From positions 1-27,767 of the forward strand of contig CALLLZ010000233.1 in assembly GCA_938008005.1 (NCBI GenBank): a stretch of DNA of 27,767 nucleotides, in the 5' to 3' direction. Within the stretch, counting starts at the first letter, position 1. Each line of letters begins with the position of its first letter. This document shows, one piece after another, positions 7,812 through 14,702 of this stretch. Below the pieces are notes generated by a model. The model saw nothing but the letters and a program-made list of their open reading frames with translations. It was not told the DNA's origin and did no database searches. The translations under genes were made by a program, and so were the position numbers. The DNA comes from an uncultured Marinicella sp. Lineage in GTDB: Bacteria > Pseudomonadota > Gammaproteobacteria > Xanthomonadales > Marinicellaceae.

Positions 7812-7845
7812 GTGAATATGACTCAAATCTTTGAGTCATATTCAC
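7812..7845. repeat. Perfect 16-bp inverted repeat with a 2-bp centre
   Basis: GTGAATATGACTCAAA (7812-7827) is followed by TC and then its exact reverse complement (7830-7845). No T-run follows, so it is not a usual intrinsic terminator. It lies between the probable tRNA promoter and the tRNA, 18 bases before the mature 5' end. A smaller dyad AGAAT-AAC-ATTCT (7847-7859) follows at once. Confidence 0.85.
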
Positions 7846-7863
7846 AAGAATAACATTCTAAAT

Positions 7864-7938
7864 GGACGCGTAGCTCAGCGGGAGAGCACCTCGTTGACAT
7901 CGAGGGGGTCACTGGTTCAATCCCAGTCGTGTCCACCA
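7864..7938 (+). tRNA. tRNA-Val (anticodon GAC)
   Basis: The full cloverleaf can be drawn. The acceptor stem is GGACGCG (7864-7870) with CGTGTCC (7928-7934), one G-T pair. The D-stem is GCTC/GAGC (7873-7876 / 7884-7887). The anticodon stem is CCTCG/CGAGG with loop TTGACAT, placing the anticodon GAC at 7896-7898. The T-stem is ACTGG/CCAGT with loop TTCAATC. Discriminator A7935 is followed by an encoded CCA (7936-7938). It reads GUC and GUU valine codons. Confidence 0.95.
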
Positions 7939-7963
7939 CTCACAACCATCAAACGTCAATATT

Positions 7964-7986
7964 TTTAACGACAAAATGTTGTTAAA
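7964..7986 (+). terminator. Possible terminator hairpin between tRNA-Val and the converging DUF4287 gene
   Basis: TTTAACGACA (7964-7973) pairs with TGTTGTTAAA (7977-7986) around an AAA loop, a 10-bp stem with one G-T pair. It sits where two transcripts converge. Neither strand has a long T-run, so it may not be a strong terminator. Confidence 0.35.
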
Positions 7987-7987
7987 C

Positions 7988-8518
7988 TTAAACTGATTTC
8001 TCGTAAGCTTCTTTAACCCAAGCCATTAATTCATCATCAATGTCAGTAATGTCAGTTAGCTGAACGCGATGGGTACACATACTCCCAAACGGTCCGGAAT
8101 CTCCCAATCGATCTGTATTGGCTTTGCCCTTTAACTTCAAACCTAAGTCTATCCTGGTTTTAGTGGCCGGTTTAATCAAAACAAACTGATGCTTACGTAT
8201 GAGGCTCACAGCCGCTTTTTTGGGTGTTATAGTAATGTCATCACCTAATGGCTCTACCTTTGTCATAAGTTGCTCATATATGGGTTTGAGATGCTCCTTG
8301 CCTTTGTATTGGTTATTCACCAAATCAGCGGCATCATGCGAAGCTGCATCCGACTCGCGTGCTTTGTGCACCACAAAATTAGCAAATCCATAAGTAAAAC
8401 CATGTTCAGTTTTAAGAAAGTCAATCATCGCTTTGTGCTTTTCAAGTCCTGACTTTTTCACCTCAGCTATCCAGTGTTTTAAATCATTACCTGTCTTTTC
8501 TTTTAAGCCTTTTTCCAT
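7988..8518 (-). CDS. DUF4287 / DUF5655 domain protein
   Basis: A 176-residue soluble protein with two domains. The N-terminal part (KEKTGNDLKHWIAEVKKSGLEKHKAMIDFLKTEHGFTYG) matches DUF4287. The C-terminal part (about 80-176; TPKKAAVSLIRKHQFVLIKP, RIDLGLKLKG, then HRVQL) matches DUF5655. This pairing is widespread in bacteria and has no established function. I start it at ATG 8518 because GAGGTGG lies 4 bases before it; the frame extends 18 codons further upstream but without a ribosome site, and would run into the DUF1761 gene. It lies 43 bp after that gene on the same strand. Confidence 0.82.
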   Translation of the reverse strand: MEKGLKEKTGNDLKHWIAEVKKSGLEKHKAMIDFLKTEHGFTYGFANFVVHKARESDAASHDAADLVNNQYKGKEHLKPIYEQLMTKVEPLGDDITITPKKAAVSLIRKHQFVLIKPATKTRIDLGLKLKGKANTDRLGDSGPFGSMCTHRVQLTDITDIDDELMAWVKEAYEKSV

Positions 8519-8561
8519 TTTCCACCTCTGATCTAAAAAAACTATTGTTATAAATCCATAT

Positions 8562-8975
8562 TCACATGGCACCGATTATGGCACCCATAATTGTCATTGC
8601 TATCACACAGTATCCCGCGTTAATTAAAAATGCCTTCAATGACTTTTGTTCAAACAAATACAATATACCCAACAAAGTTGCTGTCCAACCGAATCCAGCA
8701 AAAAAACCCGCCAACACCCCAACCATCACTCCTGCATCAACACCGATAAACATCGCCAGATTTAAGGCAGCAACAAAAGTCAATACAAAAGACAAACCAA
8801 ATACCTTAGGCATATTTCTATCTGTCAGCTCATTCTCAGTGAAGCCAAACTCATTCATCCATGCCTTACCAAATATCGGTCCATACCACAAACCACCTAA
8901 TACAAAAAAGCCAACCACAGCTGCCAGTAATACTGACAACCAATTAAGCTGACTGAATGTCATTGTTAAATCCAT
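8562..8975 (-). CDS. DUF1761 family membrane protein
   Basis: A 137-residue protein with about four hydrophobic segments. The N-terminal region LNWLSVLLAAVVGFFVLGGLWYGP(I)FGKAWM is the DUF1761 hallmark: a glycine-rich first helix followed by WYGPLFGKxW. Function is unknown. The ATG at 8975 has GGAAA upstream. It is expressed in the same direction as the DUF4287 gene and probably cotranscribed with it; the two have no obvious functional link. Confidence 0.85.
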   Translation of the reverse strand: MDLTMTFSQLNWLSVLLAAVVGFFVLGGLWYGPIFGKAWMNEFGFTENELTDRNMPKVFGLSFVLTFVAALNLAMFIGVDAGVMVGVLAGFFAGFGWTATLLGILYLFEQKSLKAFLINAGYCVIAMTIMGAIIGAM

Positions 8976-9028
8976 AATTGTTTCCGCTTAAAATTTTCAA
9001 TTTATATAAAATAACGCAACAGTTATAG

Positions 9029-9051
9029 TAAAAAATTAACCTCTAGGGGTT
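9029..9051 (-). terminator. Probable intrinsic terminator after the AraC-type gene
   Basis: On the minus strand AACC (9051-9048) pairs with GGTT (9041-9038), with a partly paired inner part, followed by AATTTTTTA. The stem is short but the T-run is clear and lies 10 bp after the gene. Confidence 0.45.
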
Positions 9052-9061
9052 TCTCATCAAC

Positions 9062-9886
9062 TCACTTATCCAATGCAAAGAAATTAGGTTCATCATTTTG
9101 AAACTCACGTTTGATAAACTCGGTTGGATTAAACCCAGAAAAGTGTCGAAACTCTTTAATAAAGTGCGATTGATCTGAATAACCACATTGAAAGGCCACA
9201 TCAGGCCAGTTGATATGCTGTTTCTGTTGTATTTTTTGTAAAATATCATTGAATCGTAACATACGCTGGTAATATTTAGGTGTCAGACCTATGTACTTCT
9301 TAAATTGGTCAATCAAATGCTTCTGAGTATTTGGATATTGCTCAATGACTTCCTGATATTTAACCACTGGTTGCTTCTGTAACTCTGATAGAAAGTCAAT
9401 CAACTCAGCTGGCGGCATTAGGTTTTTATCGAAACGGCCTTCCAACCACTTTTCACCAATAAGGAATTTATCCTCTGAGGTTTCAGCTGTTTTAAAGGCT
9501 TCATGTAACACAAGAATTTCATGACCAAAAACCTCTTCTGCTGGAATCACACGGTCATTCAACTCACAGATCAAGGTATGAACGAATGGTAAGGCACCAT
9601 AGGATTTAAATTGAAATACAAACATCTCTGAATTTGGGTGTGCAGATATAGACAAATAGTTTTCATGTACGCCAGAGACCCAAACCTTTTCAAAACTGGC
9701 TATAGGCTCAAGTGTTTTATTGTCAAAAGTATGGCGTCTTATTCCATCGAGTTCAAAAATAACAAACACATGCCCAGTTGGTATAACTCGTTCTATTGAG
9801 TGATCTGGCATAAACCCTTTAAAATGAAACATCGACTCTACATAACTCACCAAAGGTTCTTTAAACTGATGGGTATTGAAAATCAT
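9062..9886 (-). CDS. AraC-family transcriptional regulator
   Basis: A 274-residue DNA-binding regulator. The N-terminal ~150 residues form a sensing domain (VESMFHFKGFMPDHSIERVIPTGHVFVIFELDG), resembling the DUF6597-type domain found in AraC regulators. The C-terminal ~100 residues contain two helix-turn-helix units, with the family signature VAFQCGYSDQSHFIKEFRHFSGFNPTEF. Its ligand and targets cannot be told. The ATG at 9886 has only a weak ribosome site (GGTAAAATTTATTA upstream). It is bracketed by terminators on both sides, so it is a single-gene unit. Confidence 0.9.
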   Translation of the reverse strand: MIFNTHQFKEPLVSYVESMFHFKGFMPDHSIERVIPTGHVFVIFELDGIRRHTFDNKTLEPIASFEKVWVSGVHENYLSISAHPNSEMFVFQFKSYGALPFVHTLICELNDRVIPAEEVFGHEILVLHEAFKTAETSEDKFLIGEKWLEGRFDKNLMPPAELIDFLSELQKQPVVKYQEVIEQYPNTQKHLIDQFKKYIGLTPKYYQRMLRFNDILQKIQQKQHINWPDVAFQCGYSDQSHFIKEFRHFSGFNPTEFIKREFQNDEPNFFALDK

Positions 9887-9913
9887 TAATAAATTTTACC
9901 ACTTAATTTAAAC

Positions 9914-9944
9914 AAAAAAAAAGCCCTTCTTTAAAAGGGCTTTT
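9914..9944 (-). terminator. Strong intrinsic terminator of the cytochrome / amine oxidase-like operon
   Basis: AAAAGCCCTT (9919-9928) pairs with AAGGGCTTTT (9935-9944) around a 6-base loop. On the minus strand it is followed by nine T (9922-9914), 22 bp after the stop codon at 9967. On the plus strand it has four T, so it may work weakly in that direction too. Confidence 0.85.
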
Positions 9945-9966
9945 ACTCAAAATTAAAGAAGCTGTT

Positions 9967-11736
9967 TTATTCAAAACCGCTCTCGAATATCAAGTCTAAA
10001 TCGACCACACAATTAACCGTAACTTCTACAGTAGCTGTCGACCCACCATTTAATGTATAAGTAAAATCATCAGTTGGACTACCATCATTACAATAATCCA
10101 TCTCTGGTGTATATGTAACAAATGCACCACCTGTACCAATAACCACCGAACCATTTGCTGGCTGAGTTACTGATTCAACTAATTGGGGCCCACCATCTGG
10201 ATCAGGGTCATTATCCAGTACATCAATGAATGCGTTTTGCACATTTTCATCAACAGCCACGGTATCTGTTGCTGCAGTTGGCAAAACATCAATACACGAA
10301 ACAGTGACCTGTACTTGTGCAGTAGAACCACCGTTCAGAGTGTAACTAAAATCATCGGTTGGTGTACCGTCATTACAATAATCCATATCAGGGCTATATT
10401 CGACATTCAAACCATTTACACCAATAACAACAGTTCCATTAGTTGGCTGAGTAACTGAACTAATGAATTGATCACCACCATCAGGATCTGTATCGTTAAG
10501 TAAAAGGCTTAACACATTATCAATACTATTTTCATCGACAGTGACCAAATCGGTTACCGCTGTTGGTGCTTGATCAACACCCCAATCTCCAACTGGATAG
10601 AACGTCGGTCCACCTGTCTTACACAACAAGGCAGCACCTCCTTGACTAACTGGTACATCTGTAACCGCTGCACGATACCAAAATACCACATCTTCTCCAA
10701 CCAAACTTTCTGGTGCATTACTTCCACTACCAGGGACACCAACAATATTCTCTTCATCCATACCACAATCACTTAAACTGTGAGTAGGCGTATCTGCATA
10801 TTCTGGCATGCCATTACCAAATAACTTGTATCTGGAAGCCATCACATCCACCTTATGATAACCTGCCCCACTTTCGTCAGCCAAGACTGCATAGTCATCA
10901 ATACCACCGTCAGCTGACACACCACCTTGCCCTGCTACCACTCTATAACCACGATTGGTTACCGAATCCTTAATTAACCAAGTCACTTCATCACTGAAAG
11001 TATTGGGGTCATTTGTGGCATTAATCAGTTCTCTTAAATCCGAAAATTCCGTCGTTTGTTCAACTTCACCTGAACCATCATCAATATAAATCTTATCATC
11101 ACTCATGCCATCTATATCAAAGTTAAAACGCCAGTAAGCATGATGCCAATGTTTGGTGTTATCTAATGTACCATCACTGTTACCAAAGCCAAACCTTGGT
11201 TGAATTCTACCATCCGCATGAAAAATATATCTGGCCGTATATTTATACCAAGCCGCAGCGTGATTGGTCGTTAATACCATACGATCATCATATTTTTCAA
11301 CCTGAACGCCAGTAATACAGCCATTTGTTCCACTTAATCCAAATGGACAATCAAATACTGGATTAACCGGGTCAGTTGATGCATCACAGGTAGTAACAGC
11401 TGGCTTAGTAGGGTTCACAATTTGGTCAGCCTCAATGAATGATGCCGGATCATCTTTCCAGTCTCTATAACAAGTACTGGATGTATAGTTGGCGAATAAC
11501 ATAGGTACATGGGACCTTTCTAGAGCCAAGAATCCATTGAAGTGTACGTATCTGATCTCTAAGCTTGAACCTCGACTGTAAGAACTGTCTTCAGGAGCGA
11601 GGTAACACATTTCCCAAACAGGGTTTGCCGCATCTGGCCATGCCACATAAACTTCATCCCCAGTACAAGTTACATTGCTACCTGCATGAGAATACAACGG
11701 GATCATTAAAAAACCCAACAATAATAAATATTTCAT
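9967..11736 (-). CDS. Secreted copper amine oxidase-like protein with two C-terminal Cys-containing repeats
   Basis: A 589-residue exported protein (signal peptide about 1-18, ending SHA). Residues about 50-385 resemble the catalytic domain of copper amine oxidases: WYKYTARYIFHADGRI (163-178) aligns with NYDYxxxYxFxxDGxI, HWHHAYWRFNFDIDG (196-210) with HQHxFxxRxDxxIDG, and VVFWYRAAVTDVP (350-362) with the late WxxxGxxHxP region. His196 and His198 fit copper ligands and Tyr164 the topaquinone precursor. The flanks of that Tyr are Trp and Lys instead of Asn and Asp/Glu, and the third copper His aligns with Asp360. Two ~95-residue Ig/cadherin-like repeats (391-485, 486-577) follow, each with TVDEN/AVDEN, DPDGG, MDYCNDG and a late Cys. 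The protein ends IFESGFE. It overlaps the upstream gene by 4 bp. The fold call is motif-based; amine oxidase activity is doubtful. Confidence 0.72.
   Translation of the reverse strand: MKYLLLLGFLMIPLYSHAGSNVTCTGDEVYVAWPDAANPVWEMCYLAPEDSSYSRGSSLEIRYVHFNGFLALERSHVPMLFANYTSSTCYRDWKDDPASFIEADQIVNPTKPAVTTCDASTDPVNPVFDCPFGLSGTNGCITGVQVEKYDDRMVLTTNHAAAWYKYTARYIFHADGRIQPRFGFGNSDGTLDNTKHWHHAYWRFNFDIDGMSDDKIYIDDGSGEVEQTTEFSDLRELINATNDPNTFSDEVTWLIKDSVTNRGYRVVAGQGGVSADGGIDDYAVLADESGAGYHKVDVMASRYKLFGNGMPEYADTPTHSLSDCGMDEENIVGVPGSGSNAPESLVGEDVVFWYRAAVTDVPVSQGGAALLCKTGGPTFYPVGDWGVDQAPTAVTDLVTVDENSIDNVLSLLLNDTDPDGGDQFISSVTQPTNGTVVIGVNGLNVEYSPDMDYCNDGTPTDDFSYTLNGGSTAQVQVTVSCIDVLPTAATDTVAVDENVQNAFIDVLDNDPDPDGGPQLVESVTQPANGSVVIGTGGAFVTYTPEMDYCNDGSPTDDFTYTLNGGSTATVEVTVNCVVDLDLIFESGFE
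10006..10566 (-). repeat. Tandem repeat (two ~285-bp units) coding Ig/cadherin-like domains
   Basis: Units at about 10291-10566 and 10006-10281 encode 92-residue copies spaced 95 residues apart. Protein identity is high (QPTNGTVVIG / QPANGSVVIG; TDDFSYTLNGGSTAQVQVTV / TDDFTYTLNGGSTATVEVTV), and the DNA is also similar, including a shared ATTACAATAATCCAT. Each copy has two Cys. Confidence 0.9.
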
Positions 11737-12308
11737 TTTTTTCCTCTTTTTAAATGTTCCATATCAAAGACAGGATATGGTACTGTTTTATCATTTAACT
11801 TAACAATTGAATGTATGACCAATGAATTGGCGCTGCTTGAAGCCATGATATGGACACAGCGGTTACCCTTGTAACAAGGTTCATCTATTTTCTCATCCTT
11901 ATAAGAAAACCCACCATATAAACTGATTGGTAACGTTTCTTCATTCAGTATTTTAATTACCTTAGGGTGAGATTTAAAAATCTCAAAAGCGGTCATCATT
12001 TCTTCTTTTGAAACCATTAAACTGTAATCAACAGAGTATTTTTCATGGTAAATTGATCCATCTGGATTTACAGTGCGGCTGAAACCTTGTTTTTTATTGT
12101 AGTTATACCCCTGCTGATATGAAAACTGCCTTCTTTCTCCATCAAGAAGAACCGTATCTTTCCACTCATCAACCAATACTTCTACAATCTTTGAATCTTG
12201 GTAAATTATATTTACCGCCGGCTGAGGTAAGTCCTCTTCTCTTTGTGGTACATACTCAATGGCAACACTGGTATTTATCCACAAAAACAACATCAAACTT
12301 CGCTTCAT
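11733..12308 (-). CDS. Secreted 191-residue protein resembling a copper amine oxidase N3 domain
   Basis: No firm family assignment. A short hydrophobic N-terminus (KRSLMLFLWINTSVA) looks like a signal peptide. The rest is a small alpha/beta-like protein. Residues about 96-180 follow the pattern of the non-catalytic N3 domain that precedes the catalytic domain in copper amine oxidases: VSKEEMMTAFEIFKSHPKVIKIL (compare EExxxxxEIVxxDPxVxxAL), then GGFSYKDE, RCVHIMAS and VIHSIVKLNDKTV (compare VVVDLxxxKVV). Its gene lies 3 bp after the pentaheme cytochrome and overlaps the amine oxidase-like gene by 4 bp (ATGA). A supporting domain supplied as a separate chain is a plausible inference. Cys143 and Cys149 could form a disulfide. 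Confidence 0.7.
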   Translation of the reverse strand: MKRSLMLFLWINTSVAIEYVPQREEDLPQPAVNIIYQDSKIVEVLVDEWKDTVLLDGERRQFSYQQGYNYNKKQGFSRTVNPDGSIYHEKYSVDYSLMVSKEEMMTAFEIFKSHPKVIKILNEETLPISLYGGFSYKDEKIDEPCYKGNRCVHIMASSSANSLVIHSIVKLNDKTVPYPVFDMEHLKRGKK

Positions 12309-12311
12309 TAC

Positions 12312-14183
12312 TTAATTAACCACCAAAAAGTCTAACACCATATCCACAGGTTCAGAACGCCCATATGTTTCCCACAAGTCTTTCATAAAAGCACCGCGTG
12401 ATTGATCACTAGGTCCAACTGTCCAAGTTCTATCACACATTTCATTTTCTGTCTCAAAGTTATTAACCGTAGCTTCCCGATCCAAAAACTCAATATAATC
12501 TTTACTGGCAACTTGATACTTTAAAGTGACCGTAACATTGAAAGGTCCAGTTTCTCCAACGGTTGGTATTTGATAATTTGTGACATCATAGTTAACCACT
12601 TGCCCTGGGTTGGTTGGATGATCTGGATAAGTAATACCGACTGGTTTCATTTCAATATTATCTGCCCCTCTGAAACCAAGTGGTGGAATGCGGTTATCTT
12701 TAGCTATACAGTTATTAAGCACAAAGTGAAACATCTTGTCCCCGTTACCATCTTTAATTTCACACGCGGCATCAGCTGTACCGGGATCATTATCTGGGTC
12801 CTCGTTCCAAATTCCTTGTAATGATTCATATACTTTCAATTGTGCATCCTCGGTGAGTACAGCTGTATTTACATCATATGCACCACTCTCCCAAAAGACA
12901 ATCCCACCTGCATTTTCTACAGCCACATGAAGCCACATTCTTCGACCTTCTGCATAGCTAGTGGGTAATTTATGTGCAGACAAGTTAGTTACTTTAACAG
13001 CTAACTCAAATTCACTGGCAGTTTGGTTCACCACGGATGTATCAACCAGCGCACTTTTATTTTGCAAGGTATCAAAAGCATACGAAGTGGTTAAATCTAA
13101 TGCCGCTTTTCTGCCCGGACCTGTATCATTGGCTTCTAATTGGTCGCCATAGATTGATTTAATCACCTGGGGAATCCATGTATTCCCACCAGCAAATTGA
13201 TGGGTTGCTAAATTTCCTTTTCTGCGACCATTACCATCTCCATCAAGCGGATCAAAAACACAAGCCCTGGCTTCATCACTTTGTGACTGCGGCATATGAC
13301 ATGTTTGGCAGCTTTCTCCCTGAGTAATCGCTGGCAAATCAATTGTGGATAAATCGTTAAAAGGGTCTCGAAAAATTAAATCAGCAAAATAGGAGTTTTT
13401 CCATTCTGAGTAAGTTCTCTCAATTGGCATGGCAATATCAGTTTCCTTTCCTTCATGCCAAAATTTTCTGGCAATCGAAAGTACCCCACCCTGTTCAATG
13501 GTAGGAGAAGAAATGTCATGGCAACTTCCACAAAACTCTGAGGACTCTATAAAACCAGAAAATTTCCAGGCATGCGGAGGTGTATTAGAGTCAGCATATT
13601 TATATGGGCCTTTTCGACAAGGGCCAAAACCACCATTATCGCAGTTTTCATCATCGACCCAAACAGAACCATTCTCCACAATTTGAGGTTCATCATTAGG
13701 GCCAGTTTCATCTAATCGGTGACAAAAATGACAGTTAACTCCGTTATAGTCATCTAACTTACCGTCTCCACTCACATGATCGCCACTCAACTCACAACCA
13801 TTGGCTCCATCAATCAGGGGGTCTCCTGCAACAGCAGGTTTAACTACATTACCATTAAACCAACCTTGTGGTGCATGACATTTAAGACAAAAATCACCCA
13901 CTCCAGGCAAATCATTATTCGCCACATCCAATGCAGCCCAGAACAAAGGATCCCTTGCTGCATTGGCCTTCATTGAGCCTACCCAAGTACTGTGTGGCAT
14001 ATTAATTTCGTCATCGCTTACATTACCACCTTTATGACAACTTGAACAATTGGTTGGTGGCGCCAATGCAAAACTCAAGCCCGGCTGAGTACCATGTGGC
14101 GTGTAATCTATCGGATTACCTGCCATAGCCTCAAAAATAATTAATAACAAAAACAGAGTAACGACAGTGGAGTGTTTTATCAT
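12312..14183 (-). CDS. Periplasmic/secreted pentaheme cytochrome c
   Basis: A 623-residue exported multiheme cytochrome. A signal peptide ends near EAMA (21). Five CXXCH heme sites are visible at residues 46-50 (CSSCH), 99-103 (CLKCH), 151-155 (CHFCH), 218-222 (CGSCH) and 292-296 (CQTCH). Several further His (MPHSTW, TPPHAW, KFWHEG, ATHQF) may serve as distal ligands. The pattern resembles the cytochrome c554-like multiheme group. The C-terminal half (about 380-623) has no heme motif and looks beta-rich (VKVTNLSAHKLPTSYAEGRRMWLHVAVENAGG), as in other large multiheme cytochromes. It is the first gene of a three-gene operon with the N3-like and amine oxidase-like proteins, so it may carry electrons to or from the latter. 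Electron donor and acceptor are unknown. Confidence 0.87.
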   Translation of the reverse strand: MIKHSTVVTLFLLLIIFEAMAGNPIDYTPHGTQPGLSFALAPPTNCSSCHKGGNVSDDEINMPHSTWVGSMKANAARDPLFWAALDVANNDLPGVGDFCLKCHAPQGWFNGNVVKPAVAGDPLIDGANGCELSGDHVSGDGKLDDYNGVNCHFCHRLDETGPNDEPQIVENGSVWVDDENCDNGGFGPCRKGPYKYADSNTPPHAWKFSGFIESSEFCGSCHDISSPTIEQGGVLSIARKFWHEGKETDIAMPIERTYSEWKNSYFADLIFRDPFNDLSTIDLPAITQGESCQTCHMPQSQSDEARACVFDPLDGDGNGRRKGNLATHQFAGGNTWIPQVIKSIYGDQLEANDTGPGRKAALDLTTSYAFDTLQNKSALVDTSVVNQTASEFELAVKVTNLSAHKLPTSYAEGRRMWLHVAVENAGGIVFWESGAYDVNTAVLTEDAQLKVYESLQGIWNEDPDNDPGTADAACEIKDGNGDKMFHFVLNNCIAKDNRIPPLGFRGADNIEMKPVGITYPDHPTNPGQVVNYDVTNYQIPTVGETGPFNVTVTLKYQVASKDYIEFLDREATVNNFETENEMCDRTWTVGPSDQSRGAFMKDLWETYGRSEPVDMVLDFLVVN

Positions 14184-14221
14184 TTTGAAAGGTTCTTATA
14201 TAGAGTGGTTCTTTAAATTAG

Positions 14222-14246
14222 CGAATGATTATATAGGAATAATTCG
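14222..14246 (-). promoter_or_regulatory. Probable -10 with overlapping operator-like dyad, cytochrome operon
   Basis: On the minus strand a perfect TATAAT lies at 14233-14228, with a poor -35. An inverted repeat CGAATGATT (14222-14230) / AATAATTCG (14238-14246), matching in 8 of 9 positions around 7 bases, covers this -10. The leader to the ATG at 14183 would be about 37 bases. A regulator site is inferred from the dyad only. Confidence 0.4.
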
Positions 14247-14294
14247 TTAATTTCTTACACTTTTAAGAAAAAAACCAGCATTAAATTCAAAAAA

Positions 14295-14324
14295 TTGACA
14301 GTGTTCTCAGAACTTAACTATATT
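14295..14324 (+). promoter_or_regulatory. Sigma-70 promoter of the comEA-like gene
   Basis: A perfect -35 TTGACA (14295-14300) and TATATT (14319-14324) with an 18-bp spacer. The spacer holds a perfect dyad GTTCT-C-AGAAC (14303-14313), which could be an operator. The start point would be near 14331, leaving a leader of about 97 bases. Confidence 0.65.
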
Positions 14325-14347
14325 TTGTGAATTATAAGATACTTACA

Positions 14348-14406
14348 ATGTGCAATATGAGGCAAATTAATGACAAATAGAATTGTCCTTCCTCATTTAT
14401 TTTTTT
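14348..14406 (+). promoter_or_regulatory. Terminator-like leader (possible attenuator) with a 10-codon ORF
   Basis: Between promoter and gene the RNA can fold ATGAGG (14357-14362) with CCTCAT (14391-14396), and inside it GACAA (14372-14376) with TTGTC (14383-14387), followed by TTTATTTTTTT (14396-14406). This has the form of an intrinsic terminator 22 bases before the ATG. A 10-codon ORF (ATG 14348 to TAG 14378-14380) ends inside the hairpin, but its ribosome site is weak. Attenuation is a hypothesis. Confidence 0.45.
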
Positions 14407-14427
14407 AATTTTACTAAGGAGAAGTAC

Positions 14428-14682
14428 ATGAATTTTTTAAAAACATTGTTAATCACCACTGCATTACTGGCTCAATCAGCATTTGCTGCCGTTAACGTCA
14501 ATAAAGCAGAAGCTGAGCAAATTGCTGAAGAGCTAAAAGGAATTGGCTTATCTAAAGCCACTGCAATTGTTGAATACAGAACTAAAAACGGCCCATTTAA
14601 AACTGTTGAACAATTAACTGAAGTAAAAGGCATTGGATTAAAAACAGTGGAAAAAAATCGCGCTGAAATTTTATTAAAATAA
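14428..14682 (+). CDS. ComEA-like secreted helix-hairpin-helix protein
   Basis: An 84-residue protein: a signal peptide (MNFLKTLLITTALLAQSAFA, 1-20) followed by about 64 residues with two helix-hairpin-helix motifs (ELKGIGLSKATAIVEYR and EVKGIGLKTVEKNR), starting VNVNKAEAEQIAEEL. This is the short, single-domain ComEA form of proteobacteria, which binds double-stranded DNA in the periplasm and helps pull it in during natural transformation. Related short proteins exist with unproven roles, so competence function is likely but not certain. The ATG at 14428 is chosen for its AAGGAG site; the frame extends 15 codons upstream, but through the terminator-like T-run. It stands alone, between a consensus promoter and its own terminator. 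Confidence 0.85.
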   Translation: MNFLKTLLITTALLAQSAFAAVNVNKAEAEQIAEELKGIGLSKATAIVEYRTKNGPFKTVEQLTEVKGIGLKTVEKNRAEILLK

Positions 14683-14702
14683 CAGCCCTACCATCCAAAT
14701 TG

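Noticed and set aside
7812..7845. Reading the 16-bp inverted repeat as the terminator of the PDZ gene
   Set aside because: No T-run follows on the plus strand and it lies about 100 bp past the stop; it is kept as an unexplained palindrome instead.
10006..10566. Repeat array considered as CRISPR or a mobile repeat
   Set aside because: The two units are in frame and encode matching protein domains; there are no short spacers.
14383..14427. Longer N-terminus for the comEA-like protein
   Set aside because: The extra 15 codons run through the hairpin and T-run, and the downstream ATG has a strong AAGGAG site and a clean signal peptide.
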